Below, piece after piece: positions 1 through 7,124 of a DNA stretch of 64,000 bases (positions are counted from its first letter, which is position 1; the number at the start of each line of letters is the position of its first letter). A model generated the notes under the pieces. That model had not been told where the DNA came from and searched no databases. It saw only the letters and a program-made list of their open reading frames with translations. Both the position numbers and the translations under genes were made by a program. The stretch spans positions 124,001-188,000 of the forward strand of contig BRXU01000065.1 of assembly GCA_030267565.1 (NCBI GenBank). The letters are read 5' to 3'. This DNA is from Pleodorina starrii (lineage: Eukaryota; Chlorophyta; Chlorophyceae; Chlamydomonadales; Volvocaceae).

Positions 1-156
1 CCGAACAGAGATCTGAGACTGTGCCCTTGGTCGCCGTCCGCAAGATGGATGCGTTGCATTCCAATGCTCATCATACAGATCCAGAGAGAAGGCTTCGACC
101 AGGCATGGAACGCTGTCATATCGAAAAACACCTCATCATTTTAAGTCTAGGATCCA

Positions 157-621
157 ATGAGTCGGAAAAGCGACTCCCGCCGCCAAGTCGACAAGCAGCT
201 ATCGTTCGCACTCTACGGGGCGGCGAACCGGATCATGCGGATGCACAGGCCATTCCTGGAGCCGCTTGGTCTGACCTTCCCACAATACCTGGTGATCCTC
301 GAGCTGCTCGAAACGTCTCCGGGTTTGGTGGGCAAGATTGGCGCCAAGCTTGGCCTTGATACCGGCACGACCACGCCTCTCCTCAAGCGCATGGAGCAGT
401 CCGGGCTGATCGCGAGGAAGAGTGACCTGCTGGATAAACGCCGGGTCCTTGTCGAGCTGACGCCTGCCGGTCAAGCGTTGCAGGCTTCAGTCTGGGCTGT
501 TTCCGATCAGGTCAACTCTGCCTGCCAGATTACGGACAGACAGGCGGATGCGCTGCGCAGGGAACTTGATGGTCTGGCGAGACCGGTGAATCAGGATGGA
601 CAGGTGGAGACTTCAAGCTGA
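157..621 (+). CDS. MarR-family regulator, OhrR-like, lacking the N-terminal sensor Cys
   Basis: A 154-residue MarR-type winged-helix protein. The opening QLSFALYGAANRI, the FPQYLVILELLE segment and the TPLLKRMEQSGLI recognition region match the organic-hydroperoxide sensor OhrR subgroup. In OhrR the peroxide-reactive Cys sits in the LCFALY motif; here the same position is Ser (residue 16), so only C123 remains, near where two-Cys OhrR proteins have their second Cys. Classical one-Cys sensing is therefore not expected. The ATG follows an AGGA ribosome site. No ohr gene is adjacent, so the regulated target is unknown. Family call is firm, ligand is not. Confidence 0.85.
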   Translation: MSRKSDSRRQVDKQLSFALYGAANRIMRMHRPFLEPLGLTFPQYLVILELLETSPGLVGKIGAKLGLDTGTTTPLLKRMEQSGLIARKSDLLDKRRVLVELTPAGQALQASVWAVSDQVNSACQITDRQADALRRELDGLARPVNQDGQVETSS

Positions 622-748
622 TCCTCCGAACCCCGACGGTGCCGGAGGCCGCACTCTGACGTTTCCGGATCATTGTTTCGCGCCTGACACGGCGGGATCA
701 GCTCACCGCCGTGGAATGGCGATCCGGTCTCACGCCAGAGATAGCGTA

Positions 749-946
749 TCAACTCTGGCCCACGTCCAGGATGTCTGAACGCTTTGCCGGATCTGACTTT
801 AGCTTGCTACCATCCGCGACCGGGCGGATGCGATCGGGAATGATCACCTTATCAGGCCGCATCAGTCCAAACATGTCGCGTGCTCGCTCATTGCGGAGGT
901 CGAGGTCATGATCGGATACGCTTCCTCTGTCGTCAGCGATGGGCAA
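749..946 (-). CDS. small hypothetical ORF, TTG start
   Basis: Open frame of 65 codons beginning with TTG, preceded by a good GGAGA ribosome site 5-6 nt upstream and starting only 10 bp after the SH3 lipoprotein frame ends. The residues DLRNERARDMFGLMRPDKV look protein-like, but I recognise no family. It could be a decayed remnant like its neighbours. Confidence 0.25.
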   Translation of the reverse strand: MPIADDRGSVSDHDLDLRNERARDMFGLMRPDKVIIPDRIRPVADGSKLKSDPAKRSDILDVGQS

Positions 947-955
947 GTATCTCCG

Positions 956-1234
956 TCAGCGTGGCGCCAGATACTCCGCTGAAACGTAGCCCGATACACT
1001 CGGCCTGTCGGCAAGCGAGATCCGACACCAGACCTTACCGTCATTCGTCAGGCAGCTCCGACGGGTGAGGCGCGTTCCGTCGGGCAGGCCGATTATGATG
1101 GCGTGGCCGAGGCCCGGGCCTTCGCAAAGCTTCAGGAGATCGTTGGGACCGGCGCTCTGAACCACTGCACCAGAACCAGCCGCGCATCCGGTGGTCATCA
1201 CGAGAGCCAAAAGAACAGCAATCTGCGTTCACAT
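956..1234 (-). pseudogene. SH3-domain lipoprotein with a stop at codon 2
   Basis: Downstream of the lipobox (MTTGC) the frame encodes a bacterial SH3 (SH3b) fold: CEGPGLGHAIIIGLPDGTRL ... WCRI ... GYVSAEYL. The signal peptide needs the hydrophobic stretch IAVLLALVM, which starts upstream of any ATG still in frame. Reading upstream, the natural start ATG (1232-1234) is followed immediately by TGA (1229-1231), then ACG CAG ATT. A single change such as CGA to TGA at codon 2 explains this. Translation from TTG 1210 would leave a signal peptide with almost no charged n-region. Role if expressed: envelope-anchored ligand-binding lipoprotein. Confidence 0.6.
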
Positions 1235-1378
1235 TATCCAACCCGCTTCGTATTGCCGTTACTACGGCGCCATCTAGACAGATGATAGCAGTGAGGTTTC
1301 AGGCGCAAACAAGGATGCTGTCCGATCGACAGTTCTAATGCCGTTCCTCAATCCCGGCGACGTTGTGCCCGGGCAACT

Positions 1379-1705
1379 TCAAAGAGGCTTCAGCGGTTTG
1401 TAGGGCAGGGGTGGGTATATCACCTCGATCTCGTCCTCTTTTCTGACAACGCCGCCAGCTTTGACGGCCGCCATGATCCCGGTCTTTCGGACAAGACGTC
1501 CGTCTGCGCCCTTGTCGAGAACCGCCTTCATGAGACCTTTCTGGAATTTGTCGATCTGTGAGCAGGGGTTTCTCAAGCCCGTCACGACCAACTGCACATC
1601 AGGACCGATACGCAGAACGGCTCCCTCCGGGAGAGAGAGGAGTGCCAGATTTTTTGAGAAGCGATGCCCCTTGGCCTTCGCAACTGCAACCACGGTGCCT
1701 GTCAT
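1379..1705 (-). pseudogene. MOSC-domain protein with internal deletion
   Basis: The C-terminal two thirds is a clear MOSC domain: VTGLRNPCSQIDKF (the conserved Cys), GLMKAVL, RLVRKTGIMAAVKAGGVV. The N-terminus MTGTVVAVAKAKGHRFSK is also typical. In family members about 50-60 residues lie between these parts and include the G-V-E-G-D-x-H-x-G strand; here they are missing and GHRFSK runs straight into NLALLSLPEGAVL. The frame stays open, so this is an in-frame internal deletion. MOSC proteins carry a Mo-cofactor/sulfur-handling fold; the deletion removes part of the core beta structure, so activity is doubtful. Confidence 0.65.
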
Positions 1706-1976
1706 AGCCGCCTCAACTTTAACCCTTACTGCAGAACTGGAGGCGAATTGCCACACGCAACGAGCTTTGCCCGATCCGCTTCCTCTGGGTCCGCGGCTTG
1801 GCCGCCATCGTAAGCTAGTGATCGTGAGTCTTGGATCGTATCACCGCGTACCTGCCTAAATTCTGTGACAAACTTACCCACTCAGACACTCCGGCCACAT
1901 TTGTGCAGTATAATTATGGATCCGTTAGTAAAGCTGCGTTAAGCAAGAAGTTGCTCAAAATGGAGATTCTCGGCGG

Positions 1977-2192
1977 ATGTGCGCTTACCGGTTCTGCGAT
2001 GAATGTGGGAACGAACTCGATAAAATGAACCCGCATAAGTACGGGTGCCTGTCCTGCTACATCGCTTCCGGGCCAGACTGGCCGACGCGGTGGCTTGCAG
2101 ACAGTGCAGTGAACACAGTCTGTAAGGTTGTGTCACTTACCGATTGGCGCGGTACATTTGGTCGTCGTGCATCACCATCTCCATCAGCCTGA
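1977..2192 (+). CDS. possible small zinc-ribbon protein
   Basis: 71-residue frame with FCDECGNELDKM followed by GCLSC, i.e. two CxxC pairs spaced like a zinc ribbon near the N-terminus. A GGAG lies about 10 nt before the ATG. The C-terminal half is low in recognisable structure and may be non-native. No family assigned. Confidence 0.3.
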   Translation: MCAYRFCDECGNELDKMNPHKYGCLSCYIASGPDWPTRWLADSAVNTVCKVVSLTDWRGTFGRRASPSPSA

Positions 2193-2253
2193 AATCAGCG
2201 CGGGACCACCAAGGTTCGCAACGACAGCTGTAACCTGCCGACGTCCGGTGCCG

Positions 2254-2661
2254 TTACGAGCTCGGCAATGGAGCGACCAAACGCCTCGACCCAAAAACCG
2301 CCTTCTGGATCTGATTGATTAGATCTTTCTCGGTGTAAGGCTTCTCGTAGTAGGCGATGACGTTGTCAGGATTGTAGCTTCTTGGTCTTGGGTATGCCGA
2401 CGTTACGATGACATCGATTTTCGGCCATTCCTTGTTGATCTGTTCGGCAAGCCAGATCCCGTCTTTCTCAGCGCTCAAGTCGATATCCGTGAACACGACC
2501 AGAATGTCAGGATAGCGTCTTAGCAAAATCAAGGCTTCTTCCGCGTTCTTGGCCTCTATCGTCTCGAACCCTGCATCTTCCATGATCGAGACAGCCGTCA
2601 TGCGCAAAAGGCCCTGATCCTCGACAACGAGAACCACCGGGTCAAATCGTGATATGTTCAT
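2254..2661 (-). CDS. stand-alone response-regulator receiver protein
   Basis: 135 residues forming a single CheY-like receiver domain: acidic pocket E14/D15, likely phospho-acceptor D59 in VVFTDIDLS, conserved T/S pair in VIVTSAY (T87/S88) and the switch Lys in YYEKPY (K107). There is no output domain. Such proteins act through protein-protein contacts in phosphorelays, for example the alphaproteobacterial general stress or cell-cycle relays. No histidine kinase is nearby, so the partner is unknown. Upstream on the minus strand is an AT-rich stretch suited to a promoter. Confidence 0.85.
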   Translation of the reverse strand: MNISRFDPVVLVVEDQGLLRMTAVSIMEDAGFETIEAKNAEEALILLRRYPDILVVFTDIDLSAEKDGIWLAEQINKEWPKIDVIVTSAYPRPRSYNPDNVIAYYEKPYTEKDLINQIQKAVFGSRRLVAPLPSS

Positions 2662-2751
2662 ACTTAAATTCTCATCGTTATAACGGTATGGGTATATGAG
2701 AGAAAAAGGATTTCATAGCTCTACAGTTCCCACTGAGAAATGCTGTGGCGG

Positions 2752-2997
2752 CTAATCGCTCGTGGGCAGTGGTTCTCGAGGTCGGTAAGAGAGAAGGAGC
2801 TGCATCTGCAGGGCCCGCCCAATAAACGGGATGGCCCATGGCCACCGGGGTAGGTGTCGGACTTGAAGCCTTGGGCTGCGACCGATCCGCGAGGCATAGA
2901 ACTCGCCCACCAGACCGCGCCAAGACAGCAGTACGCAGACTATGATGACGGCCCCGGTGATGACTATGACCGGCAGCGGCGAGGTCGACAGAAAGCT
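2752..2997 (-). pseudogene. membrane-protein remnant without a start codon
   Basis: After a TAG (2998-3000) the frame is open for 81 codons and starts with a clean transmembrane helix (LPVIVITGAVIIVCVLLSW), then a basic tail. No ATG, GTG or TTG start with a ribosome site is present, and a different frame supplies the only ATG here. I read it as the 3' remnant of a small membrane-protein gene, family unknown. Confidence 0.25.
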
Positions 2998-3098
2998 CTA
3001 CAGCGTGATCAGTCATGCTTTAGGGCCTAGCCTAGAAGACGTTCGTCTGCTGAGCTCTTGAGGGGGTTATCTCACCTCCTTTCACGCCGGCGGAAATT

Positions 3099-3319
3099 TC
3101 ATCTGGAGATCCATGTCAGGACCATCCCGGCCTTCTCTCCGCCAAGAGAGCCATCGAAATAGCCTGTGGCCGCGTGATCGTTAACCAGGTCGGCTAAAAT
3201 GTCCGAGCCGTCCTTGACCGGGTTCGGGGCCTCGAGGATGCATTGCTGGAGGCCGCGCCAGGCGGTGTGCGTGGCAATCCCTTATTGTCCATCTCGTCGA
3301 CGTTTGGAACTTGCACCTA
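3099..3319 (-). pseudogene. frameshifted hypothetical gene remnant
   Basis: Two frames together give a protein-like string: VQVPNVDEMDNKG in one frame (from GTG 3319) and IATHTAWRGLQQC ... VKDGSDILADLVND ... GYFDGSLGG in the next, ending at TGA 3099-3101. They would join if the GGG run at 3279-3281 had one more G. The product is not recognised. Confidence 0.35.
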
Positions 3320-3480
3320 ATCCACGAAGAAGTCCGCCTCCAGGACCTTCGTTCTCTTGCCGGGGTGATACGAAAATCAAAACATAAGCGTTTGGCTTGT
3401 GAAACCCTCGGCAGTGTATGGGGATTTAGCGTAGGTGCAGACATTTGGTTGCATGCAAAATCAGTGATATAAAATCCGGA

Positions 3481-3711
3481 ATGACCGTGCATACCGATGA
3501 GGAGTTTCTGGGCGAGATTGAACAGCGTGCAGCGGCAGAGCGCGTTCTGCTGAACATCCTGCGCGCCACACTTACTTGCCCAGGAGCGATGGACAACCAA
3601 AGTGTGGCAATGATGATCTCTGTCGCTGCGGTGGAGCGCGAACGGCAAGGCGATTACAATGCAGCTGCTTTGCTCGGCCAATGGAAAACGCTCGTTGACG
3701 GCTGGACCTGA
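3481..3711 (+). CDS. hypothetical protein (76 aa)
   Basis: Starts MTVHTDEEFLGEIEQRAAAERVL and continues as a mostly helical acidic protein to TGA at 3711. A CCGGA sequence abuts the ATG. An upstream TTG (3445) would add 12 residues but has no better ribosome site. Family not recognised. Confidence 0.45.
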   Translation: MTVHTDEEFLGEIEQRAAAERVLLNILRATLTCPGAMDNQSVAMMISVAAVERERQGDYNAAALLGQWKTLVDGWT

Positions 3712-4343
3712 TTTAGTCCTCGGACACGGATCGCCCGGTCTTCGTCCCATTGGCTGGTAAGAACCCAGCTCCACCCCCCACCTAGAGCGTAACCTTGTTA
3801 GCCCGGCCTGCGGTCATTCCAATTCTCTTGTTCCAAGAACCCGGCTGCCGAACCAAACGAGGGCCTGTTACGGCACGAACAATCTGCCATCTGACCCGAT
3901 GCCGCCAGCGCGGCGCTCAGGTGCACGGCTATGAGCGTACAACGATCGCCCTGCCTTTCGTCACGCCAAATGCTTTATAGGGTGCGGTTCTCTGGAAAGC
4001 TGGCGTCGTGCATCCAAAGATAGGCTGCGGCACGTAACTGGCACTGTCTTCTATACTGCGACGTTAACGGATCGATCTCTATCAACCGGCTATTGCGGCT
4101 TGGCCAGATCCCTCCTCTTGGCAAAGACCTTAGCGTCTCCTGCAGTAGTAAAGCATCGGGGTATAAGCTGATGCGAAAGAGCGCGTAGGCTGTACGGCAC
4201 TTCCAATTGTATGCCCTTCTTCGGAACCGTCGAAAACTCCAGCGACTCAGATCCTTTTTCCAGAGTGCATGAGTATCAGGTCACCACCCACGCCAGTTAA
4301 GAAGTCCCGCCAAGGTGGGGCTTTTTGCCGTGTTCATGCGTCA
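3712..4343. other. gene-poor stretch with one open frame lacking a start
   Basis: No convincing complete gene lies here. On the minus strand a frame is open from about 4279 to TAA 3975-3977 (about 100 codons, rich in Arg, Trp and Tyr; for example RGGIWPSRNSRLIEIDPLTS). It has no start codon or ribosome site and no family I recognise, so it is either a gene remnant or chance. A possible terminator is at 4304-4326. Confidence 0.3.
4304..4326 (+). terminator. possible rho-independent terminator
   Basis: GTCCCGC, loop CAAG, GTGGGGC (with G-U pairs) followed by TTTTT. It points along the plus strand although no intact plus-strand gene lies just upstream, so it may mark the end of a lost gene. Confidence 0.45.
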
Positions 4344-5078
4344 CTAGCGCGCGCCCTTTGACGTCAGAAGGGCGGGGACTGTCATCGCGATGATCCGTAC
4401 GTCTCTAAAAAAAGACCAACGTGAGACATAATGGCGGTCCAAGCGAACACGCTCTGCATAGGTCGTATCGCTGCGTCCACTAACCTGCCACAGGCCTGTC
4501 AGACCTGGGCGGGCTGCCAGATAGAACCGGGCAGTGCTGCCGTAATTTTCCAGTTCATCCTGCACGACAGGGCGCGGACCAACCAGGCTCATTTCGCCGC
4601 TGAGGACGTTCAGCAGTTGGGGCAATTCATCAAGGCTCAGCTTGCGAAGGACGGCGCCAATCGGCGTGACGCGCGGGTCATTGGTAAGTTTGCGTTGCGT
4701 GTTCCAGATGGCCCGGTCGGACGGATGCTCTTGGAAGTGCTGCTCCAACACGTCATCGCCGTTGACGACCATGGTTCGAAACTTCCAGCATTTAAACTCC
4801 CGCCCGCCAAAGCCGACCCGGCGGTGACCATAGAGCACCGGCCCCTTGCCAGACCGCTTGACCATTAGGGCCAGACCCAGCATCAGAAGCGCCACAAGAG
4901 GTAGAGCCAAAAGAACCAAGGTAATGTCCAAGCTCCGCTTGGCGACCTTTCCGACAGGTGCACAGGGGATCTTCGGTGAAGATGCGCAACGTGTACTCTG
5001 GAAGACTAACGGCTTGCTACGCTGCAGACCGGATGCTTCCGATGCGCGGACAGCATCCGCACTGCTGAAGTTGATCAC
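4344..5078 (-). CDS. ExoY-like undecaprenyl-phosphate sugar-1-phosphate transferase
   Basis: Bacterial sugar transferase of the polyisoprenyl-phosphate hexose-1-phosphate transferase family, which loads the first sugar of an exopolysaccharide repeat onto the lipid carrier at the inner membrane. Visible: one N-terminal membrane helix (LDITLVLLALPLVALLMLGL), the basic KRSGKGPVLYGHRRVG, KFRTM, DELPQLLNVLSGEMSLVGPRP and RPGLTGLWQVSGRS signature blocks. The closest match in pattern is Sinorhizobium ExoY. I prefer the GTG start at 5078 (244 aa) because GAGGG lies about 9 nt upstream; a TTG at 5186 would give 280 aa. IS3 copy 1 starts about 180 bp upstream and may have altered its promoter. Confidence 0.85.
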   Translation of the reverse strand: MINFSSADAVRASEASGLQRSKPLVFQSTRCASSPKIPCAPVGKVAKRSLDITLVLLALPLVALLMLGLALMVKRSGKGPVLYGHRRVGFGGREFKCWKFRTMVVNGDDVLEQHFQEHPSDRAIWNTQRKLTNDPRVTPIGAVLRKLSLDELPQLLNVLSGEMSLVGPRPVVQDELENYGSTARFYLAARPGLTGLWQVSGRSDTTYAERVRLDRHYVSRWSFFRDVRIIAMTVPALLTSKGAR

Positions 5079-5320
5079 CTGCAAGCCCTCTTGGTCGGTA
5101 GAAATACCATTAGAATTTGATCGAAGTTCGCAGCTAGAATAGCACAGAGGGGCAAAAGTTCCAAGAAAATTGCTGCGCCGCAGCAATAACCTGCCATACT
5201 GGCAATTGGTGCTAAGCGGATCAGCAACAGACGGCCAAAGTTCACCGTTCAGGGTGGTCTGCCCCCTGAAAAGTGGTCCTCCCTAAGGTATGGCTTTTAA
5301 GCCATTTGGAGGATGCAGGA

Positions 5321-5614
5321 ATGCCCCAGAAAAAGCACAAGCCGGAGGAGATCGTCGCCAAGCTCCGGCAGGTTGACGTGTTGGTGTCGCAAGGCCAGTC
5401 GGTGGCCGAAGCCGTGCGGTCGATCAGCGTGACGCAGTTCACCTACTATCGGTGGCGCAAGGAGTTCGGTGGGCTGAAAACCGACCAAGTGAAGCGATTG
5501 AAGGAGCTGGAGAAGGAGAATGAGCGGCTCCGGAAGGCCGTCTCTGACCTGACGCTCGAGAAGCTCATCCTTCGGGGTGAGGCCCATGGGCCGAACGCAT
5601 CGGGAAACTTCTGA
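5321..5614 (+). CDS. IS3-family OrfA (helix-turn-helix subunit), copy 1
   Basis: Starts MPQKKHKPEEIVAKLRQ after GGAGGA; helix-turn-helix around SVAEAVRSISVTQFTYYRWRKEFGG, then a leucine-zipper-like coiled coil (RLKELEKENERLRKAVSDL). Near the C-terminus it carries a 5-residue net insertion compared with copy 2 because of the tract at 5576-5596. The -1 slippery heptamer GGGAAAC is kept at 5602-5608. Confidence 0.8.
   Translation: MPQKKHKPEEIVAKLRQVDVLVSQGQSVAEAVRSISVTQFTYYRWRKEFGGLKTDQVKRLKELEKENERLRKAVSDLTLEKLILRGEAHGPNASGNF
5576..5596 (+). repeat. palindromic replacement tract A in IS3 copy 1
   Basis: 21 bp here replace 6 bp (GAAGCG, 19347-19352) of copy 2. The tract contains the perfect 12-bp palindrome GGCCCATGGGCC followed by GAAC. 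Its stretch CCAT-GGGCCGAAC resembles the core of the tract in the IS481 element (CCATTGGGCCGAGC). Confidence 0.7.
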
Positions 5615-5809
5615 GCCCCGCCCGCCGCCGTGCTTGCATCGAGCATGTCAGGCAGAAGCTCCGGATCTCGGAACGGCTCGCCTGTCGCGTGCTCGGGCAG
5701 CATCGCTCGACACAGCGGAAAGTGCCGAGCGGACGGGCCGATGAAAACGTCCTGACGGCCGACATCATCACGCTCGCCTCGCAATATGGGCGCTACGGAT
5801 ACCGCCGGA

Positions 5810-5852
5810 GTTGCCGGTGGTTGCGCCACTGGTCCGAGCGACCACCGGCGAC
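5810..5852 (+). repeat. stem-loop replacement tract B in IS3 copy 1
   Basis: 43 bp replace TCACT (19566-19570) of copy 2. Arms GCCGGTGGT and ACCACCGGC (9 bp, perfectly complementary) flank the core GCGCCACTGGTCCGAGC. That core matches, without gaps and with two mismatches, the core of the tract in the IS481 transposase (7491-7535). Confidence 0.75.
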
Positions 5853-5900
5853 GCCCTTCTGCGCGAGGCCGGTTGGGCGGTGAACGTGAAACGGGTCGAG

Positions 5901-5922
5901 GGGTCGGACGCATGCGTCCGAC
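5901..5922 (+). repeat. palindromic replacement tract C in IS3 copy 1
   Basis: 22 bp replace CGCATCT (19619-19625) of copy 2. It contains the perfect 20-bp palindrome GTCGGACGCATGCGTCCGAC. Its right part (GTCCGAC) echoes the GGTCCGAGC of tract B. Confidence 0.7.
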
Positions 5923-6652
5923 GGCGGCGGGAGGGGCTGAAGGTGCCACAAAAGCAACCAAGGAAGGGTCGGCTCTGGCTGAACGACGGGTCATGCATCC
6001 GTCTGCGGCCAGAGCGTTCGAACCATGTCTGGTCCTACGACTTCGTCGAAGCCCGGACCCACGATGGAAGGAAGTTCCGCATGCTCAATCTCATCGACGA
6101 GTTCAGCCGGGAGTGCCTGGCAATCCGGGTCGACCGGAGGCTCCGATCGACCGACGTCATCGACGTCTTGTCCGATCTCTTCATCCTGCGCGGTGTGCCG
6201 GATCATATACGGTCCGACAATGGCCCGGAGTTCATCGCAAAGGCGGTGCGGGAATGGATCGTCGCCGTCGGCGCGAAGACCGCCTACATCGAGCCGGGGT
6301 CCCCCTGGGAGAACGGTTACTGTGAGAGCTTCAATTCCAAGCTCCGCGACGAGCTGCTGAACGGGGAGATCTTCTACAGCCTCGCTGAGGCGAAGATTAT
6401 CATCGAGAGCTGGCGCCGCCATTACAACACCAAGCGCCCGCACTCATCACTGGGGTATCGCCCGCCAGCTCCCGAGGCCATCCAGTGGCCGGCTTCGCCA
6501 TCCGGAGCCGCTTCGCCGGCCACCCCAGCTGTAGCGCCAAGACCCGAAATGCACTAAGACTGAAACCGGACCACCCGATAGGGGCAGGCCAAGGATGCTG
6601 TCAGAGGCTATGCAGAACGGCGCTTTTCGTTGGTCAAAAAGCTGGAGGCAAA

Positions 6653-7084
6653 ATGAGTACCCCACCAAATCCCCATTCAAACTGATTGCCGACCTGACCG
6701 ACCAGGTGCGGCTCCTGCGCCAGGACGTGGTCAACCTCACCGCCACCGCGACCACCAAGGCCGAGGCCGCAGGGCCTCGGTGCACAAGATCACCATCGAC
6801 GCCCTGGAGCAGAACCGGCAGATCGCCAGCACCGCGGCCGAGATGTCCCGCCGCATGCACCGCGACAGCGTCACAGCCGCTCAGGAGGCCGCAGGAAAGA
6901 ACGTAAGAGTGCTGGAGGACCAGATCAGTGCCGTCGCCGACCTGCACCTGGAGAGTTTCAGAGGCCGCAAGGAGGCCTTCCAGAACTTCCGACGAGGTTT
7001 GGCCGTCATTGGGGGGCTTGCTGGCTCTGGGGGGGCGTTCTGGGCGTCGTGGCGCTGCTCCTGATTCAAGTCGCGGGGGGCTGA
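6653..7084 (+). pseudogene. coiled-coil membrane protein, three frameshifts
   Basis: Strong ribosome site GGAGG and ATG (MSTPPNPHS), then coding potential jumps frame three times: KLIADLTDQVRLLRQDVVNL; VHKITIDALEQNRQIASTA ... QISAVADLHLESFRGRKEAF; LGVVALLLIQVAGG ending at TGA 7084. Each jump is repaired by adding one base, at about 6679, in the GGG at 6771-6773 region, and in the G7 run at about 7029-7035. The product would be a roughly 140-aa protein with a long coiled coil and a C-terminal membrane anchor. Family not recognised; possibly a plasmid maintenance or mobilisation accessory protein. Confidence 0.5.
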
Positions 7085-7124
7085 TCAAATGGTCCGGACA
7101 TTGCACAGTTTACTCGACATTTCG

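Larger units (their letters stand above)
5602..6557 (+). pseudogene. IS3-family OrfB transposase, copy 1, frameshifted
   Basis: Equivalent of the intact OrfB at 19358-20260. The 38-bp net insertion at 5810-5852 shifts the frame within the region before the catalytic core, and the tract at 5901-5922 adds 15 bp more. The C-terminal half from about 5940 is intact and still has the DDE residues (SYDFVEART, SDNGPEF, YCESFNSKLRDELL). No full-length transposase can be made from this copy. Confidence 0.8.
5255..6591 (+). mobile_element. IS3-family element, copy 1 (inactivated)
   Basis: 1337 bp, bounded by imperfect inverted ends TGGTCTGCCCC...GTGGTCC and its counterpart (right end reads GGACCACCC...GGGGCAGGCCA). 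It differs from copy 2 (19026-20294) by about nine single-base changes plus three replacement tracts (5576-5596, 5810-5852, 5901-5922) that account for the whole 68-bp length difference. The left flank AGG (5251-5253) recurs just after the right end (6592-6594), a possible 3-bp target duplication if the left end includes one extra G. Confidence 0.85.

Noticed and set aside
4240..4326. Possible tRNA-like 3' end
   Set aside because: A CCACC-like stretch and a terminator follow each other, but no cloverleaf, anticodon arm or TTC loop can be folded.
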